Shown here: in pieces, positions 1 to 7,168 of the stretch | Layout: every line of letters begins with the position of its first letter | How positions within the stretch are numbered: position 1 is the stretch's first letter | From: Cupriavidus sp. U2 | GTDB lineage: Bacteria > Pseudomonadota > Gammaproteobacteria > Burkholderiales > Burkholderiaceae | NCBI RefSeq assembly: GCF_009663685.2 | Contig: NZ_RCOG02000022.1 | Coordinates: 62,558 to 126,557, forward strand | Direction of reading: 5' to 3' | Length of the DNA stretch: 64,000 nt | Program-made: the position numbers and the translations under genes | Notes under the pieces: generated by a model | The model's database searches: none | Seen by the model: only the letters and a program-made list of their open reading frames with translations | What the model was told of the DNA's origin: nothing

Positions 1-1
1 C

Positions 2-1153
2 TTGCCGATGCCGTTCCTGGTCGTCGCGTGCGGCGGCGGCGACGGGGGCAACGACAACACGACGTCCATCAACGGCACGTTGCATGTAGCGATGACCGAT
101 GCCCCGGCCTGCGGCTTCGACCACGTCTTTGTCACGGTCAGCAAGGTGCGGGTCAACGCCAGCACCGCGGCAGGCGACAACGACGGCGGCTGGACGGACA
201 TCGCCCTGCCCACGCCGCAGCGGGTCGATCTGTTGTCCCTGACAAACGGCGTGCTGTTCGACCTTGGGCGGGCGCCGCTGCCCGCCGGGCAGTACCAGCA
301 GATACGGCTGGTACTGAGCGCGAACCAGGGCAATTCGTTGGCCAATGCGGTGGTGGTGTCCGGCACGACGGCCGAACTGCCGCTGGCCACGCCCAGCGCC
401 ACGCAGAGCGGGTACAAGATCATCCAGCCGTTCACGGTGCCGGCCAACACGCTGGTCGACCTGATCCTGGACTTCAACGCCTGCAAGTCGATCGTCCAGC
501 AGGGCAATGGCGGATACAGCCTGAAGCCTGTGGTCACGGCCACGCCAATGACCGTCAGCGGGTCGATTACCGGCTTTGTGGCGCCCGCGCAGGCTGGCGC
601 CACCGTCTACGCGGAGCAGAATGGCAAGATCGTTCGCGGCACCGTGGCCGATGCCAGCGGAAAGTTCGTGCTGACGCCGCTGGTGCAGAGCAGCACGGGC
701 GGCAACTATGACGTGGTCATCGTCGACAACAGGCTGCCGTCCGGCCATGCCACCGGCATCATCGGCGGGGTGCCGGTGACGGCCAGTGCCACGACGTCGG
801 TCGCCACGGCCGGGTCGCCGATCACGCTGCCGACTTCGACGACCAACACGGTGTCCGGCACGGCCACGGCTTCGGCGCAGGCTGCCGTGCGCGCGCTGCA
901 GCCCATTGGCTCGGCGTCCTACGAGATTGCATCGACCAACGCCAACCTCGATACCGGCGCGTACTCGCTGGCCTTGCCGGCTGCCGCGCCGCTCGCCGGC
1001 ACCTACAGCGCGACGCTGCCGATTGCGCTGTCGGCCGTGTCGTCTGCCGCCGGCCAGTACTCGGTGCAGGCCACCAGCGCGGGCGGGGCGACGCAGACCA
1101 GTCCTGTCAACGTGTTCAACGGCGGCCAGTCCGGCGTCAATTTCAGTTTTTAA
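2..1153 (+). CDS. DUF4382 domain lipoprotein, 5' end cut by window edge
   Basis: The frame is open from the left edge to a TAA stop. The first visible residues (LPMPFLVVAC) are the end of a lipoprotein signal peptide with a Cys at visible residue 10, so the true start lies upstream of the window and the TTG at position 2 is probably not it. Residues about 23-180 look like a DUF4382 domain (TLHVAMTDAPACGFDHVFVT is typical of its start). The rest is a Ser/Thr/Ala-rich, beta-rich tail resembling carboxypeptidase-regulatory-like repeats. It is probably anchored to the outer or inner membrane facing the periplasm. Its molecular role is unknown. A second small lipoprotein gene follows 37 bp downstream and may be cotranscribed. 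Confidence 0.75.
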   Translation: MPMPFLVVACGGGDGGNDNTTSINGTLHVAMTDAPACGFDHVFVTVSKVRVNASTAAGDNDGGWTDIALPTPQRVDLLSLTNGVLFDLGRAPLPAGQYQQIRLVLSANQGNSLANAVVVSGTTAELPLATPSATQSGYKIIQPFTVPANTLVDLILDFNACKSIVQQGNGGYSLKPVVTATPMTVSGSITGFVAPAQAGATVYAEQNGKIVRGTVADASGKFVLTPLVQSSTGGNYDVVIVDNRLPSGHATGIIGGVPVTASATTSVATAGSPITLPTSTTNTVSGTATASAQAAVRALQPIGSASYEIASTNANLDTGAYSLALPAAAPLAGTYSATLPIALSAVSSAAGQYSVQATSAGGATQTSPVNVFNGGQSGVNFSF

Positions 1154-1190
1154 ACCCGGTGACTGACAGGCTCAGTCGCCCATGCCCACC

Positions 1191-1343
1191 ATGAAAAACA
1201 TCCTCATCATGCTTGTTACCAGCGCCACACTACTCGGTGGCTGCGCCTACTACGTGCCCGACAGTGGGCCGGCGGCCCGTCCGCAAGGCGGCCCCGGCAA
1301 CGGATTCTGTCCGCCGGGCCAGGCGAAGAAAGGCAACTGCTGA
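1191..1343 (+). CDS. Small lipoprotein, 50 aa
   Basis: A short ORF encodes a classic lipoprotein signal peptide (MKNILIMLVTSATLLGGC, lipobox LLGGC with lipidated Cys18) followed by about 32 Pro/Gly-rich residues containing two more Cys. An in-frame ATG at 1182 is an alternative start and would add three residues, but MKN gives the more typical n-region. It sits 37 bp after the DUF4382 gene and just before an intrinsic terminator, so it is likely the last gene of that transcript. Function unknown. Confidence 0.6.
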   Translation: MKNILIMLVTSATLLGGCAYYVPDSGPAARPQGGPGNGFCPPGQAKKGNC

Positions 1344-1369
1344 TCCGCGGCAAGTCCCGGACGCAACGG

Positions 1370-1397
1370 AGGGCCGGCCAACTGACCGGCCCTTTTT
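1370..1397 (+). terminator. Intrinsic terminator after small lipoprotein gene
   Basis: GGGCCGG (1371-1377) pairs with CCGGCCC (1386-1392), with an outer A-T pair, an 8-nt loop and a run of five T (1393-1397). It closes the DUF4382/lipoprotein transcript just before the IS element. Confidence 0.8.
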
Positions 1398-1467
1398 GTT
1401 GTGCCGCGCAGCAGCGTAGTGCAAACGAGAAGCGGCGATCGCAGTGCAACCATACGTAAGCAATGGG

Positions 1468-1480
1468 ATGGACGCCCCCA
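1468..1480 (+). repeat. Left subterminal inverted repeat of the IS
   Basis: ATGGACGCCCCCA, the exact reverse complement of 2851-2863. Confidence 0.85.
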
Positions 1481-1549
1481 CCCGATAGCGGCATCAATGT
1501 GCCAAAGTGGAAGTGTCATCGACCACTCAAATCGAGAGGAGCGTCCACC

Positions 1550-2584
1550 ATGCAGATTACGACAATTGGGCTCGACCTGGCCAAGAACGTGTTTCAGGTC
1601 CACGGGGCAAACGAGCGAGGAAAGGTGGTGCTGCGTAAGCAATTGCGTCGTGACCAAGTCGCTGCGTTCTTCGCCAATCTCCCGAGTTGCCTGATCGGGA
1701 TGGAAGCGTGCGGCAGCGCACATCATTGGGCCCGGAAGCTACAGGCGCTCGGGCATACGGTCCGACTGATGGCGCCTCAGTTCGTGAAGCCTTATGTGAA
1801 GAGCAACAAGAATGACGTGGCCGATGCGCAAGCCATTTGTGAAGCTTTGACGCGACCGACGATGCGGTTTGTACCGATAAAGAACGTCGAACAGCAAACA
1901 GTGCTCTCACTGCACCGCGTGCGCCAAGGCTTCATAAAGGCTCGTACCGCGCAGGCCAACCAGATCCGTGGCCTATTGGCTGAGTACGGTCTTGTTGTGC
2001 CGCAAGGTATTTCCTATATCGCCCTGCGTGTGCCGGATCTGATCGAAGACGCGAACAACGAGTTGCCAGGCGCATTCCGGCAGCTTATCGACCGACTCCT
2101 CGAGCACCTCAAGTTGTTAGACCGACAGGTCGACGAGATCGAGGCCCAGATCAAGGCCTGGCATCGTGACGACGAGATCAGCCGCCGACTCGAACAGGTG
2201 CCGGGAATCGGTCCGATCACAGCTAGCGCGCTGGTTGCGACGGTCGGCGATGCAAAGAATTTCGACAATGGAAGACAGCTTGCAGCGTGGTTAGGACTTG
2301 TGCCACGACAGCATTCCACAGGCGGCAAAGCAAAGTTGCTTGGCATGAGTAAGCGGGGCGATGCGTACCTTCGAACATTGCTCATCCATGGGGCCCGGTC
2401 GGTCATCTACCGAGCGACGCAGAGGAACGATCCTGGCAGTTGGCTGGTCAAGCTGACTATGCGTCGAAACGGAAACGTCGCAGCAGTCGCGTTAGCCAAC
2501 AAGACGGCAAGAATCGTCTGGGCTTTGCTTGCCCACGACCGAGAGTTCCGCCCCGACTACACGCCTGCTGTCGCAGCCGCGTAG
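1550..2584 (+). CDS. IS110-family (IS1111 group) transposase
   Basis: The 344-residue protein has an N-terminal RuvC-like DEDD domain: D9 (GLDLAKN), E52 (GMEACGS), D89 and D92 (KNDVADAQA). The C-terminal Transposase_20 region has a helix-hairpin-helix-like segment (VPGIGPITASALVA, about 217-230) and the conserved RQHSTGGK segment holding the probable catalytic Ser256. In this family the enzyme is a recombinase that forms a circular intermediate and inserts at an RNA-guided target. The ATG at 1550 follows AGAGGAG and gives the family-typical start MQITTIGLDLAKN; an earlier in-frame ATG at 1463 would begin outside the inverted repeat and is less likely. The frame is intact, so the element may be active. 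Confidence 0.9.
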   Translation: MQITTIGLDLAKNVFQVHGANERGKVVLRKQLRRDQVAAFFANLPSCLIGMEACGSAHHWARKLQALGHTVRLMAPQFVKPYVKSNKNDVADAQAICEALTRPTMRFVPIKNVEQQTVLSLHRVRQGFIKARTAQANQIRGLLAEYGLVVPQGISYIALRVPDLIEDANNELPGAFRQLIDRLLEHLKLLDRQVDEIEAQIKAWHRDDEISRRLEQVPGIGPITASALVATVGDAKNFDNGRQLAAWLGLVPRQHSTGGKAKLLGMSKRGDAYLRTLLIHGARSVIYRATQRNDPGSWLVKLTMRRNGNVAAVALANKTARIVWALLAHDREFRPDYTPAVAAA

Positions 2585-2850
2585 TCAAGGCGGCCAGTCA
2601 GAACAAGCTGCATTGGCGGGAGGATCACACCACAGATTGCTCAGGCAATCACGAAGTGATGGCAAGACAGGTAAGACCGTGGTTGGCACAGCCCGGGTCG
2701 GGCGGGGCACCAAGAGTGCGTGTAAGCGATCGAGGCGCCGACCAGCAGATCCCATCAGGGACAGCAAGCATGTCATGCTTGCATCAAAAGTCCGAATGTA
2801 CGGGAGCAATCTTCCTCTTCTCGTCGTCATGAACTGAAAGCTTGGCAAAC
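2585..2850 (+). ncRNA. Putative seekRNA region of the IS1111-group element
   Basis: These 266 bp between the transposase stop and the right inverted repeat contain no convincing ORF but several hairpins: GATTGC/GCAATC (2635-2650), ATCAC/GTGAT (2648-2660) and a 19-bp palindrome with arms GCAAGCATG and CATGCTTGC (2764-2782). In IS1111-group elements the guide (seek) RNA is reported to come from the 3' non-coding part. Assigning one here is inference from position and structure; no promoter or ends are defined. Confidence 0.45.
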
Positions 2851-2863
2851 TGGGGGCGTCCAT
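2851..2863 (+). repeat. Right subterminal inverted repeat of the IS
   Basis: TGGGGGCGTCCAT, the exact reverse complement of 1468-1480. Confidence 0.85.
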
Positions 2864-2866
2864 GTA

Positions 2867-3129
2867 CGCCGCCCGACCAGAGGCAGCGGGCGCGCGCCGG
2901 AGCGTTACCCACAGGGTGGGTACGCGGGCTGGCCACGTGTTTCGTGTGGACGCAAAAGCGAATGATTACTGTTGCGTATTGGGCACGCCCGCCTGCCCCG
3001 GGTGCTGGCAATGGGTACAAAGTATTGCAATCGCTACATGTACTATGGTTACAATCTAAACGTTTGCTTACAATGCGCTGTTGTAGCAAAACGAATAAAA
3101 ACTAAACAAATCTTCGGGGTGGTCGTTTC
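2867..3129 (+). promoter_or_regulatory. Non-coding leader/promoter region of the Sel1 lipoprotein gene
   Basis: No gene is seen here. The segment from about 3010 to 3110 is markedly more AT-rich than its surroundings and carries two TACAAT-type -10-like hexamers (in GGTTACAATC and GCTTACAATG), consistent with the promoter of the next gene. Exact -35/-10 pairs were not resolved. Confidence 0.4.
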
Positions 3130-3723
3130 ATGCGTTTCTTTACTTCTTTGGTATTTACGGCAATTGTCGGCCTGGCCGCCTGTGCCCAGACGCCGGAATC
3201 GCAGTTGTCGCGGTCGCCCACCGTACGCCTGTGCAACGGCAACGCCTGCGCCGAGCAGGACCGCCGTGTCGCCACTTTCACCCCGGCAGGCCCGACCGAA
3301 TCGGATCGGCGCATGCAGGCCCTGGCGGAAAAGGCGGAAGGCAATCCGAACGCCGCCTACGACCTGGGACTGCGCCTGCTGCGCGGCGACGGCGTGGAGC
3401 GCAACACCTACCAGGCGCTGGAATGGATGCGCAAGGCTGGCGACAACGGCCATGTGCAGGCGCAACTGGCGCTGGGCCGCCTCTATCTGATGGGCTTCGA
3501 GGAAATGGGCGCCGACCCGGCCGAAGCCGAGGCGTGGCTGACCCGTGCCGCTTCCAGGGGCAACAAGGAAGCCGCGGCGCTGATTCCGCAGGCCCAGGCC
3601 GCCAAGAAGGATGAACAGGCCCTGTACCGGGTGCGCGAAGCCTATCGCACGTCGTGGTACGCGTGGTACAGCGGCTATCCGTATTACTGGGTCTGGGGCC
3701 CCTCCGGCTGGTACCAGCGTTAA
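3130..3723 (+). CDS. Sel1-repeat (TPR-like) lipoprotein
   Basis: The 197-residue protein starts with a lipoprotein signal peptide (lipobox LAAC, Cys18). Residues about 70-150 hold two Sel1-like repeats (AYDLGLRLLRGDGVERNTYQ and LALGRLYLMGFEEMGADPAE are characteristic), forming an alpha-solenoid used for protein contacts. The C-terminus is rich in Trp and Tyr (WYAWYSGYPYYWVWGPSGWYQ), which is unusual and suggests a surface or wall-binding patch. It is followed 66 bp later by a CsgG-like lipoprotein gene on the same strand. Partner and role are unknown. Confidence 0.75.
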   Translation: MRFFTSLVFTAIVGLAACAQTPESQLSRSPTVRLCNGNACAEQDRRVATFTPAGPTESDRRMQALAEKAEGNPNAAYDLGLRLLRGDGVERNTYQALEWMRKAGDNGHVQAQLALGRLYLMGFEEMGADPAEAEAWLTRAASRGNKEAAALIPQAQAAKKDEQALYRVREAYRTSWYAWYSGYPYYWVWGPSGWYQR

Positions 3724-3789
3724 GCGCCGGTCGCCATTTCTTCCCTTCCCGATTTTTCCTTTTACTTCCGTCAACAGGAACGCGATTTC

Positions 3790-4617
3790 ATGTCCAAGAC
3801 AATCTCTCTGCGCGCGGCCGCACTGGCCGCGTCGATGGTGCTGGCCGGCTGCGCCAACATGGGTGGTGGCTCGATCAGCACCGGCACGGCGCCTACGGCG
3901 GCCACCGGCGCAGCAGGCGGCGCAACCAGCGTGAACGCCAACCCGACGCTGGAGCGTTGCGACACGCCGCTGGGCACGCTGGCCGTTGACGATGGCCGGG
4001 GCAAGGAATGGTATGCAAGCTTTGGCGCCACCACGAAGATCACGACCATCGAGCCGCTGATCCGTCTGGCCGTGCAGCAGTCGAACTGCTTCGTGATCAC
4101 GTCGGTGGGCAACAACCGCACGGAAAGCAAGCTGTCGAACATCACCGACAAGCAGCGCAACTCGGGTGAATTCCGCGCCGGCTCGAAGCAGCAGAAGGGT
4201 CAGCGCGTGGCCGCCGACTACTACATGGAGCCGGCCATCATCATCGACAACGACCCCACGGGCCAGCTTGCCGCCGGCGTGGGCAGCCTGTTCGGCGGTG
4301 TTGGCGCGCTGGTGGGCGGCGCCATGGCCAGCAAGGCGTCGGTCGTGACGCTGACCATGTTCGACATCCGCTCGGGCGTGCAGCTGTCGATCTCGGAAGG
4401 CAATGCCACGGCGACGAACTTCGGCGCGGCGATGGGCGCGTTCGGCGGCGGTGCGGCCGGCGGCCTGGGCGGTTTCTCGCGCACGCCGGAAGGCAAGGCC
4501 ACCGTGGCCGCGTTCATGGACGCCTACAACAACATGGTGGTGTCGCTGCGCAACTACAAGGCACAGGAAGTCAAGGGCGGCCTGGGTCGCGGCGGCCAGC
4601 TGAAGGTCGGCTCGTAA
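3790..4617 (+). CDS. CsgG/HfaB-like lipoprotein
   Basis: The 275-residue protein has a lipoprotein signal peptide (lipobox LAGC, Cys21). Residues about 56-150 resemble the CsgG/HfaB fold used in outer-membrane secretion or assembly of surface fibres. Two glycine-zipper stretches (about 162-180 and 212-229, GxxxG-rich) are typical of membrane-inserting or oligomerising segments. No curli subunit genes are nearby, so a role in amyloid export is not supported here. The related lipoprotein gene just upstream suggests a shared envelope function. The start follows a weak AGGAA ribosome site. Confidence 0.7.
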   Translation: MSKTISLRAAALAASMVLAGCANMGGGSISTGTAPTAATGAAGGATSVNANPTLERCDTPLGTLAVDDGRGKEWYASFGATTKITTIEPLIRLAVQQSNCFVITSVGNNRTESKLSNITDKQRNSGEFRAGSKQQKGQRVAADYYMEPAIIIDNDPTGQLAAGVGSLFGGVGALVGGAMASKASVVTLTMFDIRSGVQLSISEGNATATNFGAAMGAFGGGAAGGLGGFSRTPEGKATVAAFMDAYNNMVVSLRNYKAQEVKGGLGRGGQLKVGS

Positions 4618-4728
4618 TCCTGCCGGACGCCTCTCCCGCGCCGGCCCCGGTTGGCGGCAACCGGGACTGCGGCGCGGTGGATCTGCCAGGGCCACGCCCT
4701 GGCTTGCCGCATCCCGCTGCTGGCGGTT

Positions 4729-5463
4729 TCAGCCTTCGGCCGGGGCCACGTTGGCACCCTGGATGTTGTGCTTCTGCAAGGCCGCGGCCACCTGGCCGGA
4801 CGCCTTCATCTCCTCGACGAATTTCGCCAGATAGGCCGCAGCGGCCTCGCCGCGCGACTTGTGCACGCCCATCGCCTGGCGGATCACCATGAACCGCTCG
4901 TCCAGCATGCGCAGGCCGGTCATGCCGGCGGTGTCGGCCTCCAACTGCTGCTTCACGCCGGCGGCCACATCGAGCCGGTCTTCCAGGAAGGTCTTGACGA
5001 CAGCCTGCGACGACGGTGCGCGCACGATTTCGGCGTGTTGCAGTTCGCGGGTCAGGTAAAGATCGTAGGCGCTGCCCTTGCCAACCACCACGCGCGTGCC
5101 GGCACGGTCCACGTCGGCGTTGGCGCGTACCGGCGAATCGTCGCGCACCATGTAGTAGCCTTCGATCAGCACATACGGCGCCGTGAATGCAATGGTCGCG
5201 CCGCGTTTGGGGTCGATGGCGAAGAAGCCGATGTCGGCTTCCTCGTTCGATACCACGTCGACGGACTTGCCGGCCGTTTCCACCACCACCAGTTCCAGCT
5301 TCACGCCAAGCCGTGCAGCCAGCGCCGTGGCCAGGTCCACGGAGACGCCGCCGGCACTGTTGCCATCCTTGCGATGCGCCAGCACGGGGTTGCCCAGATT
5401 GATCGATGCACGCAGCACGCCGGTCGGCGCGAAGGCATCGAGAATGGCCTTGTCAGCAGTCAT
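4729..5463 (-). CDS. Family-3 solute-binding protein without signal peptide
   Basis: The 244-residue protein has the SBP_bac_3 fold (GVLRASINLGNPVLAHR start, GVSVDLATALAARLG, then the EADIGFFAIDPKR segment), like amino-acid ABC-transporter binding proteins. The ATG at 5463 is chosen because an AGGAAC site precedes it on the minus strand; an in-frame ATG at 5490 adds nine charged residues. Neither start gives a signal peptide, so the product as read is cytoplasmic. That is odd for this family and suggests either a sensor/enzyme use of the fold or an unrecognised export route. No permease or ATPase genes are adjacent. Confidence 0.7.
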   Translation of the reverse strand: MTADKAILDAFAPTGVLRASINLGNPVLAHRKDGNSAGGVSVDLATALAARLGVKLELVVVETAGKSVDVVSNEEADIGFFAIDPKRGATIAFTAPYVLIEGYYMVRDDSPVRANADVDRAGTRVVVGKGSAYDLYLTRELQHAEIVRAPSSQAVVKTFLEDRLDVAAGVKQQLEADTAGMTGLRMLDERFMVIRQAMGVHKSRGEAAAAYLAKFVEEMKASGQVAAALQKHNIQGANVAPAEG

Positions 5464-5723
5464 GTCGTTCCTGTCGATCGTCGCTTTCACCGGATGCGTC
5501 CGGGGTGTCGTGCATCACCACGCGGCCCGGCTAAACATTCCGATAAGTGATGTTTGGGGCGCAAAATTGGCCTTTGGGAGCGGGGGACGTCGTTCGCATC
5601 GCGCGATATTGCATAGCCATTGATAAAAACGCAATGAAGGTTGGCCTTCAGGCCAATGGAGCGCCGCCCGGGTGGGCAGTAGAGTGCATCGCATCAAAGG
5701 CGCCCAACGTGCGGGAGATATCG
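5464..5723. other. Divergent intergenic region
   Basis: No gene is seen between the divergent solute-binding protein and the lipoprotein gene. It should hold both promoters. The stretch around 5520-5640 is relatively AT-rich, but no clear operator was found. Confidence 0.4.
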
Positions 5724-6101
5724 ATGATCCGGCCCTTGCGCTTCACCATTCCGGCGTGTCTGGCTCCCGTGCTGCTGGCGGCGTGCAATACCGCGCCGAT
5801 TCCACCCGGCAAGTCGGTTTCCGTGCAGGCGGCGCTCGACAACATTACGCGCGACATGTGCGCCTTCCGCCAGAAGTTCGCGCAATCCCCACAGGGCGCC
5901 GCGATCGATAGCTATACCGTCGAACTGGTGCTGACCGTCGATGCCGCGCGGCAGCCGCCGGTGGCCGTGGCGCCCGATATCGCGTTCATGCCGACCGTGA
6001 CCTACGGCAACACGCTGATGATGGCCAAGGACAGCCGGCTCGTGGTGACCTTCCGCAATACCGAGCAGGGCGGGGCGGCGAACTGTCCGCCGACTCAGTA
6101 A
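5724..6101 (+). CDS. Hypothetical lipoprotein, 125 aa
   Basis: The ATG at 5724 follows GGGAG at a good distance and gives a lipoprotein signal peptide with lipobox LLAAC (Cys21). A longer upstream reading has no signal peptide and is rejected. The mature part (about 104 residues) starts with a Pro-rich linker and has no motif I recognise. It ends 7 bp inside the convergent histidine-phosphatase gene (stops overlap). Function unknown. Confidence 0.6.
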   Translation: MIRPLRFTIPACLAPVLLAACNTAPIPPGKSVSVQAALDNITRDMCAFRQKFAQSPQGAAIDSYTVELVLTVDAARQPPVAVAPDIAFMPTVTYGNTLMMAKDSRLVVTFRNTEQGGAANCPPTQ

Positions 6102-6682
6102 CGCGGCGCGTCGGGCTGTGCCACGGCCGGCACGGCGACCGACGTCAGGCGCCACGCCACGCCATGGCCTGACAGCGTCGTGAGCGTCTGCGGCGCGATT
6201 TCGATCTGCATGGCGGACCGCGCCGGCGCGCCCAGTGCATGCGCGACGACGGCCCGGATCACGCTGGCATGGGTCACGGCCAGCGTATGGCCAGGGGCGC
6301 GGCGCGACAGCCACAGGCCGGCACGGTCGTAGACACCGGCCAGCGATTCGCCACCGTGCGCGTGCATGTCCGGATCGGATAGCCACGCCGCCAGCGCCTC
6401 GGGCTCGGCGGCGCCGATATCCTTGAGCGATTGGCCGCGCCAGCGGCCGTAGTCCACTTCCCGCAACGCGTCTTCCGCCGTCGCGGCCAGGCCCAGGGCC
6501 CGCACGGTGTCGCGGGCACAGGCCATCGGGCTGCACAGCACGCGGTCAGGCTGCCCGAGCTTGCCCGCCCAGCGGGCGATCTGCACGGCGGCGCCTTCCT
6601 CCAGCGCGTCGTCGGCCGGAAAGCGTCCGGCGCGCAGGGCGGCCGTGGCGGGTACGCAGAGCAGGGTGAGGCGGCGGGTCAT
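6095..6682 (-). CDS. Histidine-phosphatase-fold protein lacking the RHG motif
   Basis: The 195-residue protein has the overall plan of the phosphoglycerate-mutase-like clade: a CSPMACARDTVRALG segment, LREVDYGRWRGQSL, and a C-terminal THASVIRAVVAHAL segment with the second His. The N-terminal signature, normally RHG with the phosphorylated His, is replaced by LLCVPATAALRAG, so the catalytic His appears to be missing. It is divergent from the cobalamin-riboswitch cbtBA operon, so a link to cobamide metabolism (CobC-like alpha-ribazole phosphatase family) is a reasonable guess, but activity is doubtful. The start at 6682 gives MTRRLTLLCV; the longer upstream frame overlaps the riboswitch. Confidence 0.65.
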   Translation of the reverse strand: MTRRLTLLCVPATAALRAGRFPADDALEEGAAVQIARWAGKLGQPDRVLCSPMACARDTVRALGLAATAEDALREVDYGRWRGQSLKDIGAAEPEALAAWLSDPDMHAHGGESLAGVYDRAGLWLSRRAPGHTLAVTHASVIRAVVAHALGAPARSAMQIEIAPQTLTTLSGHGVAWRLTSVAVPAVAQPDAPRY

Positions 6683-6775
6683 GTTGGCTGGCAATGGTGT
6701 GGCTGATACGGACGGCGGACGGCTGACGGCTGATGTGCAAGGGCGGCAACGATTAGGTGGATCGGCAGCCCCTCG

Positions 6776-6900
6776 ACTAGAATGCACGGATTCCGAAGAG
6801 AGGAAGCCGGTGAGATGCCGGCACGGTCGCGCCACTGTATCCCGGGCTGCCCGCGTGTGATCGCGGGGGGTGCCGGCAAGTCAGACCTTCTCCTCGGGCA
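6776..6900 (+). promoter_or_regulatory. Cobalamin riboswitch
   Basis: Hallmarks are present in order: GAAGCCGGTGAGATGCCGGC (6803-6822), CACGGTCGCGCCACTGTA (6822-6839) and the B12-box-like GCCGGCAAGTCAGAC (6872-6886). It lies directly upstream of cbtB. TTCTCCT (6888-6894), at the 3' edge of the aptamer, is perfectly complementary to AGGAGAA (6932-6938), the ribosome-binding site of cbtB. Translational repression in the cobalamin-bound state is therefore plausible. No U-tract terminator is seen, which also favours translational control. Boundaries are approximate. Confidence 0.85.
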
Positions 6901-6943
6901 CAACCATCCGTCTCGGGACGCGTCATCCTCAAGGAGAATCCTC

Positions 6944-7156
6944 ATGCACGCAAGCGCCACTCTTGCGCCGGCCATCGCGCCGGTCACGATCCCTGTTCGC
7001 GAACTGCTGCCCTGGGCCATCTTCGGCGGCATGCTGCTGCTCCTGGCCATCTATTTCGTGGGCGTGGAAGAGGGCGCCGCCGCCATCTTCAACACCATGC
7101 ACGTGCACGAGTTCGTGCACGACGGTCGCCATCTGCTTGGCTTTCCCTGCCACTGA
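6944..7156 (+). CDS. cbtB: CbtB, cobalt transporter subunit
   Basis: The 70-residue protein has one transmembrane helix (about residues 20-40) and a His-rich C-terminus (MHVHEFVHDGRHLLGFPCH) that is the family's presumed metal-binding site. CbtB works with CbtA in cobalt uptake for cobalamin synthesis. AAGGAG lies 7 bp before the ATG. The gene is controlled by the upstream cobalamin riboswitch and is followed 12 bp later by cbtA. Confidence 0.9.
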   Translation: MHASATLAPAIAPVTIPVRELLPWAIFGGMLLLLAIYFVGVEEGAAAIFNTMHVHEFVHDGRHLLGFPCH

Positions 7157-7168
7157 CAAGGCCCCCTC

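Larger units (their letters stand above)
1461..2866 (+). mobile_element. IS110-family insertion sequence, IS1111 group
   Basis: A DEDD transposase gene is bracketed by perfect 13-bp inverted repeats, ATGGACGCCCCCA (1468-1480) and TGGGGGCGTCCAT (2851-2863). Such repeats are subterminal in the IS1111 group, which leaves short unpaired tails outside them. The outer limits given here assume about 7 bp on the left and 3 bp on the right, as reported for that group. No target duplication is expected. The element sits between a terminator and the promoter region of the Sel1 gene, so no gene appears broken. About 265 bp between the transposase stop and the right repeat are non-coding and structured. 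Confidence 0.8.

Noticed and set aside
1461..2866. IS insertion disrupting a gene
   Set aside because: The left side follows a terminator and the right side precedes an AT-rich promoter region; no split reading frame was found across the element.
4646..4665. CCCGGTTG/CAACCGGG hairpin as a terminator
   Set aside because: No T-tract follows on either strand; may still be a structural 3' end but not called.
3049..4695. 548-codon open frame on the minus strand across the Sel1 and CsgG-like genes
   Set aside because: Low-complexity Arg/Ala/His-rich product, antisense to two lipoprotein genes with clear signal peptides; typical GC-rich shadow.
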